DNA from: an uncultured Paracoccaceae bacterium
GTDB taxonomy: Bacteria; Pseudomonadota; Alphaproteobacteria; Rhodobacterales; Rhodobacteraceae
DNA length: 8,287 bases
Assembly: GCA_937916485.1 (NCBI GenBank)
Contig: CALFSV010000426.1
Span: 1 to 8,287, forward strand
Reading direction: 5' to 3'
Under the pieces are notes generated by a model. The model was not told the DNA's origin, ran no database searches, and saw nothing but the letters and a program-made list of their open reading frames with translations. How positions within the stretch are numbered: position 1 is the first letter of the stretch; the number at the start of each line of letters is the position of its first letter. The position numbers and the translations under genes were made by a program. Positions 1 through 6,143 of this stretch are shown piece after piece.

Positions 1-33
1 CTGATTGAAGCGCGGATCTGGGCCATGCGCTGA
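1..33 (+). CDS. Possible C-terminal end of an upstream gene (partial)
   Basis: Frame 1 is open from the window edge and reads LIEARIWAMR before a TGA stop at 31-33. The other two forward frames stop almost immediately (TGA at 2-4 and 6-8), so if a + strand gene enters from the left this is its frame. Ten residues are too few to recognise a family. Whether it is coding at all is an inference; the edge could equally be intergenic or lie antisense to a minus-strand gene. Confidence 0.3.
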   Translation: MIEARIWAMR

Positions 34-72
34 CGGAACAGAAAGGCCTATTTGCTATTTAACCGCGAGCAA

Positions 73-93
73 CTTCTTGCTTTGAACAAGAAG
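73..93. repeat. Perfect 7-bp inverted repeat overlapping the putative -35 of the DUF2853 gene
   Basis: CTTCTTG (73-79) and CAAGAAG (87-93) are perfect inverted arms around the 7-base spacer CTTTGAA. The right arm overlaps the putative -35 TTGAAC (82-87). It could be a repressor or activator operator, or simply a small hairpin. A second, weaker pair (TTGCT 52-56, AGCAA 68-72) lies just upstream. No regulator family can be assigned from this alone. Confidence 0.4.
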
Positions 94-110
94 ACTCAGC
101 AGGATTAACT
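82..110 (+). promoter_or_regulatory. Putative sigma-70-type promoter for the DUF2853 gene
   Basis: A -35-like TTGAAC (82-87) is separated by exactly 17 bases from a -10-like TTAACT (105-110). Transcription would start near 117 and give a leader of about 34 bases before the ATG at 151. The -35 keeps the TTGA core, but the -10 matches only three of six consensus bases. The call therefore rests on spacing and on location in the AT-richer intergenic stretch. Confidence 0.4.
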
Positions 111-150
111 GACAAACCAAGAAAACCATCATGACAGGGGGACTGCCACC

Positions 151-492
151 ATGGGAAAAAGAGATGAGCTTATCGCTCAATACGCCGATGATCTTCGCAG
201 CAAGTGCGGCATGGAACCGGATATGGATCTGTTGCGCAAAGTGACCATTGGCTGTGGCCCGTCGATCTATGATGCTGATGCACAAACGGTCGCCGGTAGC
301 CAGGCGTCAGAGCTTGAAACCGTCAAGAAGAACTTCCTGATGAAGAAGTTGGGCCTGAAAGACGGGCCAGAGCTTATGGAAGCCATCAACAGCGTCATCG
401 AGGTCTACGGCAAGTCCGAGCGGAACAAGTACCGCGCCGTCGTTTACTACATGCTGACAAAGCATTTTGGGAAAGAAGCCATTTACGGCTAA
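151..492 (+). CDS. DUF2853 family protein, function unknown
   Basis: This 113-residue soluble protein resembles the DUF2853 family, whose members are short, single-domain and mostly alphaproteobacterial; no biochemical role is established. It is rich in charged helices. Visible features are the charged N-terminal helix (MGKRDELIAQYADDLR), a central GCGPSIYDADAQTVA turn at about residues 34-48, and a C-terminal helical part (about 76-107) ending KHFGKEAIYG. Length fits a complete member. There is no signal peptide or membrane segment, so it is probably cytoplasmic. The ATG at 151 follows an AGGGGG-like ribosome-binding site (136-141) at 9 bases spacing, and the start context supports it. It appears monocistronic, with its own upstream promoter candidate and a strong hairpin after the stop. 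Coding status is certain in practice; family assignment is from recall of the sequence pattern. Confidence 0.9.
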   Translation: MGKRDELIAQYADDLRSKCGMEPDMDLLRKVTIGCGPSIYDADAQTVAGSQASELETVKKNFLMKKLGLKDGPELMEAINSVIEVYGKSERNKYRAVVYYMLTKHFGKEAIYG

Positions 493-500
493 TCTTTGTT

Positions 501-526
501 GGGATCGGGCGCAAAGCGCCCGTCCC
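501..526 (+). terminator. Strong hairpin after the DUF2853 gene, probable terminator
   Basis: Starting 9 bases after the stop codon, GGGA-CGGGCGC (501-512, one bulged T at 505) pairs with GCGCCCGTCCC (516-526) across an AAA loop, giving 11 GC-rich base pairs. No clean U-tract follows directly; the next T-rich stretch is at 539-543. It may be an imperfect intrinsic terminator or a 3'-end stabilising hairpin. TTGTT before it and AACAA after it could extend the stem through a small internal loop. Confidence 0.55.
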
Positions 527-566
527 AGAAACAACTCATTTTATTCGGATTTGATATTTTCCAGAT

Positions 567-596
567 TTGATTGGGAAAGGCAAAACTGACTATAGT
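567..596 (+). promoter_or_regulatory. Putative promoter of the candidate small RNA
   Basis: TTGATT (567-572) and TATAGT (591-596) are good -35 and -10 matches separated by 18 bases. No protein-coding start follows on this strand: the next real gene, DUF1761, runs in the opposite direction and ends at 710. A start of transcription near G603 would coincide with the first base of a stem-loop and lead into the hairpin at 662-688. Confidence 0.5.
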
Positions 597-602
597 GAGT
601 TT

Positions 603-693
603 GTCGGCCAGGATGGCCTGACCTTCAGTCGTTCCGGTGTGGGAGTACACGGGGTGAGAATGGAGGGTCAGCCATCGGCTGGCCCTCCTGTTT
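603..693 (+). ncRNA. Candidate structured small RNA, about 90 nt
   Basis: There is no protein-coding gene here, but the stretch is dense in structure. Stem-loop 1 is 603-622 (GTC-GGCCA / TGGCC-T-GAC, loop GGA, one bulged T). Stem-loop 2 is 634-653 (CC, a G·G mismatch, then GTGT/ACAC around GGGAGT). Stem-loop 3 is 662-688 (12 pairs, one G·T, loop ATC) followed by TGTTT. A good promoter sits at the right distance upstream and a terminator-like hairpin closes the unit, so an independent sRNA is the simplest reading. In addition, 612-623 can pair with 666-676 (11 pairs, one bulged C), which would break both hairpins 1 and 3. I do not recognise the family. It could instead be a long 3'-UTR decoy or an attenuator remnant. 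This is an inference from structure only. Confidence 0.45.
662..688. terminator. 12-bp hairpin between convergent units
   Basis: GGAGGGTCAGCC (662-673) pairs with GGCTGGCCCTCC (677-688) with one wobble and a 3-base loop. On the + strand it is followed by TGTTT, a weak U-tract, and would end the candidate sRNA. On the minus strand it lies about 20 bases beyond the DUF1761 stop and could also end or protect the tsaD-to-DUF1761 transcript, although no T-tract follows in that direction. Confidence 0.55.
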
Positions 694-709
694 CCCGAAG
701 GTCATTTGA

Positions 710-1105
710 CTAGAATAGGGTCAGTATGACCCCGATGATCGTGCATCCGATCATGGCATAGCCGCCGTCGATCAGGGTCAGCCGAAACGGCTTCATCCCG
801 TAGGCGTTGTTGATCATGATCCAGGGCGCGATAAAGAACAGCCCGATCCCGAGGCCGGACATTAGGCCTTTGCCGACCGTATCAATGGCCGCCATGGCAA
901 AGATGTGCCGCATCATCCCGGCGACGATGATCATGCAAATCGCCGAAAGGACGAATGGCATTGGGCTACCATTGCCCTGGGGGCGCCCATTTTGGTCGCG
1001 TGGAATGCCTGCTGCTTCCATCCATGGCTTGGACAGCGCCATGTACCAGATCGCCCCGAACACCCATGAACCGGCGGCGGCTGCCACTATGTTTAAAAGC
1101 TCCAT
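710..1105 (-). CDS. DUF1761 family small membrane protein
   Basis: This 131-residue integral membrane protein of unknown function matches the DUF1761 pattern: an N-terminal span with a WVFGAIWYMALSKPWM motif (residues 14-29) and four predicted membrane helices at about 3-23, 50-72, 80-99 and 110-130. The first loop (33-48) is polar. The family is usually about 130 residues with four helices, so it looks complete. The ATG at 1105 follows purine-rich GAGGGAAGGG. It is the last gene of the minus-strand unit and starts 44 bases after the EVE gene stop, looser than the other junctions, so it may be only partly co-expressed. No catalytic motif is visible. A transporter-like or membrane-accessory role is possible but unsupported. 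Confidence 0.85.
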   Translation of the reverse strand: MELLNIVAAAAGSWVFGAIWYMALSKPWMEAAGIPRDQNGRPQGNGSPMPFVLSAICMIIVAGMMRHIFAMAAIDTVGKGLMSGLGIGLFFIAPWIMINNAYGMKPFRLTLIDGGYAMIGCTIIGVILTLF

Positions 1106-1149
1106 GATCTTGCCCTTCCCTCTTTGGCAGGATCATCATTGCCCAGATT

Positions 1150-1569
1150 TCACACGTCTGTCTTGCCCAATTCGCAGATCACCGCCCATTCCGTATCGGT
1201 TACCGGCTGAACCGAGAGGCGCGAATTCTTCACAAGGACCATGTCCGCCAGTCGCGGTTCTGTCTTGATCTCCTCAAGGCTCACCGGCCTTTTCAGTGGC
1301 CGAACGGCCCGGATATCCACGCAATCCCAGCGCGGATCGTCCGTGGTGCTGTCGGGATGGGACAGGGCGCAGACCTCAACAATCCCGACAATCTCGAGTC
1401 CGCTTCGGGAATGGTAAAAGAACCCCAAATCGCCCAGTTGCATGGCGCGCATGTTGTTGCGGGCCTGGTAGTTGCGGACCCCGCCCCATTCTTCGCCTTC
1501 GGGTCCCTTGGCCACTTGGTCGTCCCAGCCCCAGACCTCGGGTTCGGATTTGAATAGCCAATGGGCCAT
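1150..1569 (-). CDS. EVE domain protein (thymocyte nuclear protein 1-like)
   Basis: This 139-residue protein is almost entirely one EVE domain, a PUA-like fold related to YTH that is thought to bind modified bases in nucleic acids. Hallmarks are HWLFKSEPEVWGWDD at residues 3-17, WGGVRNYQARNNM (28-40), GDLGFFYHS (46-54) with the pocket-lining aromatics, IVGIVEV (60-66), WDCVDIRAV (81-89) and a final LSVQPVTDTEWAVICELG (118-135). The reading frame opens further upstream, but the ATG at 1569 is the right start: it gives the canonical N-terminus and overlaps the TGA of the upstream YciI-like gene by one base (TGATG), which suggests translational coupling. Some EVE proteins sit with modification-dependent restriction enzymes; here the neighbours are housekeeping genes, so a defence role is not indicated. 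The ligand is unknown. Confidence 0.93.
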   Translation of the reverse strand: MAHWLFKSEPEVWGWDDQVAKGPEGEEWGGVRNYQARNNMRAMQLGDLGFFYHSRSGLEIVGIVEVCALSHPDSTTDDPRWDCVDIRAVRPLKRPVSLEEIKTEPRLADMVLVKNSRLSVQPVTDTEWAVICELGKTDV

Positions 1570-1844
1570 CAGCCGATCACCCGGTTCCAATGCTCGATCC
1601 GGACGGATGAGAACAGGCCTGCATTGGCATAAGGGTCGTTTTCAGCCCAAACCTCGGCCGCTGCCCGATCGGCCACATCGAGCACGATAAGTGATCCGGT
1701 CATATCGCCTGCCGCATCCAGAAACGGCCCGGCCTGAGTGACGACGCCGCTGCTTTTGAGGTAGGCAAGATGGGCGTCCCGATTGGATTTGCGCACCTCA
1801 AGGTGGCCGGGTTTGTCGGTGCAGATCAGGGAAAAGAGCGGCAT
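1569..1844 (-). CDS. YciI-like protein
   Basis: This 91-residue protein of the YciI superfamily has a dimeric ferredoxin-like fold. The conserved histidine is in NRDAHLAYL (H25), the AGPFLDAAGDMTGSL loop spans about residues 38-52, and the AENDPYANAGLF signature is at 67-78 (D70-P71-Y72), aligning well with E. coli YciI in length and order. The biochemical role of this subgroup is not settled; relatives have been proposed as dehydratases, muconolactone-isomerase-like proteins or small-molecule binders. The ATG at 1844 lies one base after the gpsA stop, with GAGGA at the end of gpsA serving as Shine-Dalgarno, so it is almost certainly translated from the gpsA message. No signal peptide; cytoplasmic. 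Confidence 0.93.
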   Translation of the reverse strand: MPLFSLICTDKPGHLEVRKSNRDAHLAYLKSSGVVTQAGPFLDAAGDMTGSLIVLDVADRAAAEVWAENDPYANAGLFSSVRIEHWNRVIG

Positions 1845-1845
1845 T

Positions 1846-2808
1846 TCATTCCTCTTTCAGGGGTCGGTTCAATAGAGTTTGCATGGCGTCCGCGACACTG
1901 TAGCGGCCCTCGACCAGTCCCGCCACCTGGGCGCTGATCGGAAGATCAAGATCCTGCGCTGTGGCCAAGGCAGAGACAGCTCGGGCGGTCGCCACACCTT
2001 CGACGGTGGTGGACGGGTCAAAGCCAGCGCCTTGGCCCATCACCAGCCCGTAGCGATAGTTTCGCGACAGGTCAGACGTACAGGTCAGCACGAGATCACC
2101 AAGCCCGGACAGACCCATCAGCGTTTCCGCTCGTGCCCCAAGATGTGCGCCAAGGCGCTGCATCTCTGCAAAGCCCCGGGTCATGAGGGCGGCGCGGGCG
2201 CTGTCGCCCATTCCTGTCCCGATGCAGGCCCCGCAAGCGATGGCCATCACGTTCTTCAAGGCCCCACCAAGCTCCGCCCCGATAATGTCGGTCGTCCGAT
2301 AAAGCCGAAGGGTCGGCACCGCCAATGCCGCCTGTAGCCGGGCACCCGTTGGGTCGTCCTGACAGGCAAGGGTCAGCGCAGTCGGCAATCCCTTTGCGAT
2401 ATCGGCGGCAAAGCTGGGCCCGGTCAGAACGGCGGGCATGGCATCAGGCACGGCCTGCGAAATGATAGCTGTCGGTCCGACCAGCCGGGTCATGTCGATC
2501 CCCTTGCAGCAGGCAACCAGCGGTTTCCCCCGTAGCGCACTGGAATGGGACGACAGAAAACCGGCCAGCGCCTGCATCGGCATGGCCAGCAGGATCGTGT
2601 CAAAGGCGGCCAGACCGTCAAACCCTGCGCTGACGGCGAGGTTTTGCGGCAGGGTTATGCCCGGCAACCTTTTCGCATTGCGCGTCGTCGCCATGCGGTC
2701 GATCTCATCGCCTTCGCGCCCCAATAGGGTGACAGACCGGCCCGCATCGGCAAGGACCACCGCCAGGGCGGTTCCAAACGCGCCCGCGCCAACGATGCCG
2801 ATCTTCAT
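1846..2808 (-). CDS. gpsA: NAD(P)H-dependent glycerol-3-phosphate dehydrogenase
   Basis: GpsA reduces dihydroxyacetone phosphate to sn-glycerol 3-phosphate, the backbone for phospholipid synthesis, in the cytoplasm. The 320-residue product has the full family layout: an N-terminal Rossmann domain with GAGAFG (residues 7-12), the ACCKGID segment with K102, LTGPSFA (128-134), and the C-terminal helical domain with the catalytic lysine in [13 protein letters not shown] (K185), [19 protein letters not shown] (232-250) with the substrate-phosphate binding R249-N250, and VEG (269-271). Length is normal. The ATG at 2808 overlaps the tsaD stop in the classic ATGA arrangement, with AAGGGG in the end of tsaD as ribosome-binding site. 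This implies coupled translation of tsaD and gpsA, a pairing common in Alphaproteobacteria. Confidence 0.97.
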   Translation of the reverse strand: MKIGIVGAGAFGTALAVVLADAGRSVTLLGREGDEIDRMATTRNAKRLPGITLPQNLAVSAGFDGLAAFDTILLAMPMQALAGFLSSHSSALRGKPLVACCKGIDMTRLVGPTAIISQAVPDAMPAVLTGPSFAADIAKGLPTALTLACQDDPTGARLQAALAVPTLRLYRTTDIIGAELGGALKNVMAIACGACIGTGMGDSARAALMTRGFAEMQRLGAHLGARAETLMGLSGLGDLVLTCTSDLSRNYRYGLVMGQGAGFDPSTTVEGVATARAVSALATAQDLDLPISAQVAGLVEGRYSVADAMQTLLNRPLKEE

Positions 2809-3899
2809 GCCTTGGCCCCTTTGCGTCCTGCCCCAAGCATGGGCGCCGCGTTGCTATCCAATGGCCAGCGCGGGCGGGCGGACAGGCTCAGGCCATCCCG
2901 GTCGCCAAGGGCGAACCGTTCGATCCCGGCATGGGCGATCATGGCGGCATTGTCGGTGCAAAGCGCGAGCGGAGGGGCGAGGAAAGCCACCTCCGAAACA
3001 CTGCACAACGCCTCGAGCGCCGCCCGGATGCTTTGGTTTGCCGCCACCCCGCCTGCAACGGCAAAGGCAGGACCGGATGGGCGCAGGGCGAGGTATTCGT
3101 CGATCGCGCGTCGCGACTTTTCGGTCAGGATGTCGGTCACGGCCAGTTGAAAGCTGGCCGCAAGATCGGCCTGATCCTGTTTCCGCAACCCGCCCTGTTC
3201 TGCAACAGCAGCATCGCGGGCCCGCAAAAGCGCCGTCTTGAGCCCCGAAAATGACATGTCGCAGCCGGGGCGGTCCAGCAGGGGGCGGGGCAGGGGAACC
3301 CGCTTCGGGTCACCGGACCGGGCTGCCTTTTCAACCTCTGGCCCGCCCGGCTGGGGCAGGCCCAAAAGGCGTGCGGTCTTGTCAAACGCCTCTCCGGGTG
3401 CGTCGTCTATGGTGCCGCCAAGACGACGGAAGCTGTCTGGCCCTTCAACGATAAGAAACTGGCAATGCCCACCCGACACCAGAAGCATCAGGTAAGGAAA
3501 ATCGAGCCCGTCCGTCAGCCGCGGCGTCAGGGCATGGCCAGCCAGATGGTTCACCCCGATCAGGGGAAGGCCGGTCGCCGCGGATAGGCCTTTGGCGCAC
3601 ATGACACCCGCAAGAACACCGCCGATCAGGCCCGGCCCTGCCGTCACGGCGATCCCGTCAATCTGGGAAAGGGTGAGGCCCGCCAAACCAAGGGCCTGTT
3701 CGACGCAAAGATCGACCCTTTCAGCATGGGCACGAGCCGCGATTTCGGGGACGACGCCACCAAATTCGGCATGAAGGGTCGTTTGACCCTCGACCACGCT
3801 GGACAGGATCGTTGACCGGCCGTCGATATGACGCACCACCGCCGCAGCGGTGTCATCACAGCTTGATTCAATGCCAAGAAGGGTAAGCGTCTGCGCCAT
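2805..3899 (-). CDS. tsaD: tRNA N6-adenosine threonylcarbamoyltransferase
   Basis: TsaD, with TsaB and TsaE, transfers the threonylcarbamoyl group from threonylcarbamoyl-AMP to A37 of tRNAs that read ANN codons (t6A). The 364-residue protein shows the ASKHA/Kae1 motifs in order: [14 protein letters not shown] (9-22), the metal-binding HLAGH (H118, H122), LLVSGGHCQ (139-147), [20 protein letters not shown] (161-180), SFSGLKTAL (216-224), [11 protein letters not shown] (281-291) and [13 protein letters not shown] (313-325) with the third metal ligand D316. The frame stays open 13 codons further upstream, but family alignment places the start at the ATG at 3899 ([16 protein letters not shown]). 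The Shine-Dalgarno before it is weak. It is the first gene of the minus-strand unit and diverges from hemD across 82 bases. tRNA-Thr(CGT) in this same window carries U36-A37 and should be a substrate. Confidence 0.97.
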   Translation of the reverse strand: MAQTLTLLGIESSCDDTAAAVVRHIDGRSTILSSVVEGQTTLHAEFGGVVPEIAARAHAERVDLCVEQALGLAGLTLSQIDGIAVTAGPGLIGGVLAGVMCAKGLSAATGLPLIGVNHLAGHALTPRLTDGLDFPYLMLLVSGGHCQFLIVEGPDSFRRLGGTIDDAPGEAFDKTARLLGLPQPGGPEVEKAARSGDPKRVPLPRPLLDRPGCDMSFSGLKTALLRARDAAVAEQGGLRKQDQADLAASFQLAVTDILTEKSRRAIDEYLALRPSGPAFAVAGGVAANQSIRAALEALCSVSEVAFLAPPLALCTDNAAMIAHAGIERFALGDRDGLSLSARPRWPLDSNAAPMLGAGRKGAKA

Positions 3900-3981
3900 G
3901 CCGGTTCCGGTTGCGTCCTGATGGTCAGCAGGTAACACTGGCCTGCGTCCGGAACAATGGCAGGACCAGAGGGAGGGTCAG
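3900..3981. promoter_or_regulatory. Divergent tsaD / hemD intergenic region
   Basis: The two transcription units start back-to-back here, so promoters in both directions are expected unless they lie inside the genes. Only weak boxes are visible: TTGCGT (3911-3916) with TAACAC (3933-3938) toward hemD, and on the minus strand TTGTTC with TTACCT, 16 bases apart, toward tsaD. A good ribosome-binding site, GGGAGG, precedes hemD by 5 bases. No clear operator palindrome was seen. The region is certain to be intergenic; the exact boxes are tentative. Confidence 0.4.
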
Positions 3982-4692
3982 ATGCAGACGGCCCCGATCC
4001 TGTTGATAACACGTCCTGCTGCCGACGGGGAAAGGTTGGCAAGGGCCGTCGCAGCCCAATGCCCGGTTCTTTTCGACACGATCTATTCGCCAGTGATTAG
4101 GATCGTCGATGAACCCATCGTAGTTGATGCGCCTCCGGCGGGACTAGTCCTGACGTCGGCAAACGGCGCTTTGGCGGCCGGGCGGTTGCCCGAACTGGCC
4201 GGCCTGCCTGCCTGGTGCGTCGGCGATCATACGGCAGATGTCGCGCGTCAGCACGGCCTCAAAGCCATCTCTGCCGGGCGGGATGCAGATGCCCTTGTCC
4301 GCCTCATTCTGGACCAACGCCCCTTTGGCCCCCTGCTGCACCTGCATGGGGCACATGTGCGGGGCAACGTCGCAACAAGAATCATCGCCGGGGGGATCCC
4401 TTGCCAGTCTGCCATCGCCTACCGACAAGAGGCGCAGGTCCTGAGCGACTCGGCGCTAAGTGCTTTGAATGGGGATCGCCCAGTGATTCTTCCGGTGTAC
4501 TCGCCCCGCACTGGCCGGATTATTGCGCAACAGGGCCCTTTTTCTGCGCCACTTCATATTGTGGCAATTAGTGCCGCAACGGCAGAAACCTGTCGTGCAT
4601 TGCGCCCCAAGACGCTTCAACAGGCCCTCAACCCCGATTCCATGACCATGATCGAGGAGATCCTCAAATTATTGATCAGTCAGCAATTGTAG
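3982..4692 (+). CDS. hemD: Uroporphyrinogen-III synthase
   Basis: HemD cyclises hydroxymethylbilane with inversion of ring D to uroporphyrinogen III, the branch point to haem, sirohaem, cobalamin and bacteriochlorophyll. The 236-residue product is the usual size. HemD sequences diverge strongly, but the alphaproteobacterial landmarks are present: ILLITRPAADGERLA at residues 6-20, VLTSANGALAA (56-66), WCVGDHTADVARQHG (78-92), LLHLHGAHVRGNVA (118-131) at the domain linker, and VYSPRTGRIIA (172-182) followed by IVAISAATAE (193-202) in the second half. The ATG at 3982 follows GGGAGG at 5 bases. The next gene is a Mic60-type protein 84 bases downstream, then hemY, which supports the haem-operon identity. 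hemC, which often precedes hemD, is absent here. Confidence 0.93.
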   Translation: MQTAPILLITRPAADGERLARAVAAQCPVLFDTIYSPVIRIVDEPIVVDAPPAGLVLTSANGALAAGRLPELAGLPAWCVGDHTADVARQHGLKAISAGRDADALVRLILDQRPFGPLLHLHGAHVRGNVATRIIAGGIPCQSAIAYRQEAQVLSDSALSALNGDRPVILPVYSPRTGRIIAQQGPFSAPLHIVAISAATAETCRALRPKTLQQALNPDSMTMIEEILKLLISQQL

Positions 4693-4700
4693 CCTTCCGC

Positions 4701-4729
4701 TTGAGGGCACAGATTGAGCGGGCTAGGTT
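4701..4729 (+). promoter_or_regulatory. Possible internal promoter ahead of the Mic60-like gene
   Basis: TTGAGG (4701-4706) and TAGGTT (4724-4729) are spaced by exactly 17 bases in the 84-base hemD-mic60 gap. The -35 is fair and the -10 keeps only three consensus positions. If used, transcription would start near 4736, at the foot of a small stem-loop (GTGCGTG 4736-4742 with CATGCAC 4751-4757) directly upstream of the AAGGGGG ribosome-binding site. It would let mic60-hemY be expressed apart from hemD. Confidence 0.35.
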
Positions 4730-4776
4730 AGGCAGGTGCGTGACGTCTTTCATGCACGAGCGATAAGGGGGCCAAG

Positions 4777-6132
4777 GTGGCGAATTCGAGAAAGTCCAAG
4801 GCATCGACCGAAGCCGACCCCAAACCCGCGGACGACATCCACGACGCGGTGGTCGTTGCGGATGATGCGGTCGACCCAGAGGGCCAGGACACGGAAGCGT
4901 CGGATTCGGGCGAGCTGGAACCCCAAGCGGACGTCCGAGACGACGTGACCAACGACCTTGATGATACCAAGCCGGAGTATGCTGAGGATGAGGTAGAAAC
5001 CGCCTTGTCCGACCCTCAGGAAGAGGGTGCCGATTCCGAGAACATGCCTACCGACCCTGATGTTAATGAGCCCACGGCCGAGGACCTTTCGGTTCAAGAG
5101 CCATCCCCCGAATTCGTGGCCAAGGCAGAGCCGGCCCCTCAGGTGACGGTTCAGAAAGTGGGGCTTTTGCCACTTGTCCTTGGTGGCGTCATTGCGGGCG
5201 GTCTGGGTTTTGGTGCCGCTTACCTTACGTTTGGACAACAGGGGCAGGACCTGACAACCGAATTTTCGGCCAGGTTATCGGCGCTTGAGGCGCAGGTTTC
5301 CGACCTTCCAACGGACGTGCCTGACATTGCCCCGGTCGAGGCCGCTGTGGCAGCGACCCGGGATGATCTGTCCACCCAGATTGCTGAAATCTCGACATCG
5401 GTTGACGCCCAAATTGCGGCCTTTGACGAACGGTTGACCGAGGTCGAGCGGGCGCCTTCCGTTGATGGAACGCTTGCCGAAAGTGCAATCGCATCATGGG
5501 AGCAGGAGCTTGACCTTCTGCGCGCCGAGATTGCGGCGCAGCAAGGTCGGATGCAGGACATCGCCACTTCGGCCCAGTCCGAGCTGGACGCAACTCGCGC
5601 CGCGGCAGAGGCCGTGGAACAGAACGCCGCAGAGGCTGCCCAGCAGGCTGTGGCAAGGGCCGCGCTTGCACGGGTTCAGGTGGCTCTGGATTCGGGTACC
5701 CCTTTTGACGCTGCCCTTGCGGACCTTGCAGCAAGCGGGACCGAAATACCCGATGCGCTATCCTCCATTGCGGAAGCTGGCGTTCCAACGATTGCCGCCC
5801 TGCGCGAGGAATTTCCTGCGGCCGCCCGTGCGGCGCTGTCTGCCGCGCGGAGCGAAGGTCTTGCCGATACCAATGCCAACGCCCTGACGGCGTTCTTGCG
5901 CAATCAGCTGGACGTTCGGTCGGTCGTGCCAAAGGATGGGGATGACCCGGACGCGATCCTGTCGCGGGCCGAAGCTGCCTTGGCGGACAGTCGACTGACC
6001 GATGCGCTGGCCGAGGTTGCCAGCCTTCCCGAGGTCGCACGTGGCGAGATGTCCAGCTGGGTCGGCATGGCCGAAGCGCGTGCTGCCGCCATGTCTACCG
6101 TCGAATCAATTGCCCAAACACTTAACAACTGA
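4777..6132 (+). CDS. Mitofilin/Mic60-family inner-membrane protein (HemX-like, COG4223)
   Basis: This 451-residue protein is the alphaproteobacterial relative of mitochondrial Mic60, the crista-junction organiser. In this class the gene typically sits in the haem operon and is often annotated as hemX or a hypothetical protein. Visible layout: an N-terminal cytoplasmic arm whose residues 11-110 hold 36 Asp/Glu against 3 Lys/Arg; one membrane span at about 128-152 (GLLPLVLGGVIAGGLGFGAA); an Ala/Glu/Gln-rich coiled coil from about 160 to 300; and a C-terminal mitofilin-like domain (about 300-445) with LRNQLDVRSVVPKDGDDPDA near 374-393. It should sit in the inner membrane with the coiled coil and mitofilin domain in the periplasm. 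The start is GTG at 4777 behind AAGGGGG. The stop is 11 bases before the hemY ATG. A HemX uroporphyrinogen-methyltransferase function is not supported: no methyltransferase motif is present. Confidence 0.88.
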   Translation: MANSRKSKASTEADPKPADDIHDAVVVADDAVDPEGQDTEASDSGELEPQADVRDDVTNDLDDTKPEYAEDEVETALSDPQEEGADSENMPTDPDVNEPTAEDLSVQEPSPEFVAKAEPAPQVTVQKVGLLPLVLGGVIAGGLGFGAAYLTFGQQGQDLTTEFSARLSALEAQVSDLPTDVPDIAPVEAAVAATRDDLSTQIAEISTSVDAQIAAFDERLTEVERAPSVDGTLAESAIASWEQELDLLRAEIAAQQGRMQDIATSAQSELDATRAAAEAVEQNAAEAAQQAVARAALARVQVALDSGTPFDAALADLAASGTEIPDALSSIAEAGVPTIAALREEFPAAARAALSAARSEGLADTNANALTAFLRNQLDVRSVVPKDGDDPDAILSRAEAALADSRLTDALAEVASLPEVARGEMSSWVGMAEARAAAMSTVESIAQTLNN

Positions 6133-6143
6133 AGGCTTTGCCG

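Noticed and set aside
590..600. CTATAGTGAGT, identical to part of the reverse complement of the phage T7 promoter
   Set aside because: Only 11 bases match and the remaining CGTATTA part is absent, so vector sequence or a phage promoter is unlikely. The same bases serve better as a bacterial -10 box.
807..1268. A 153-codon open frame on the + strand
   Set aside because: It overlaps DUF1761 and EVE genes in antisense, both of which have clear family signatures.
1150..1590. A longer EVE protein starting at 1590
   Set aside because: The extra seven residues precede the canonical HWLFKSEPE start, and the ATG at 1569 has the TGATG overlap with the upstream gene.
2438..3241. A 267-codon open frame on the + strand
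   Set aside because: It lies antisense to gpsA and tsaD, whose family motifs are unmistakable, and its translation is Arg/Pro-rich low-complexity sequence typical of a high-GC shadow frame.
5225..6040. A 271-codon open frame on the minus strand
   Set aside because: It is antisense to the Mic60-like gene; its translation is Arg/Pro/Gln-rich without any domain, as expected from the GC-rich complementary frame.
4777..6132. HemX as a uroporphyrinogen-III C-methyltransferase
   Set aside because: The protein has no methyltransferase motifs; its membrane span, coiled coil and C-terminal domain fit the mitofilin/Mic60 type.
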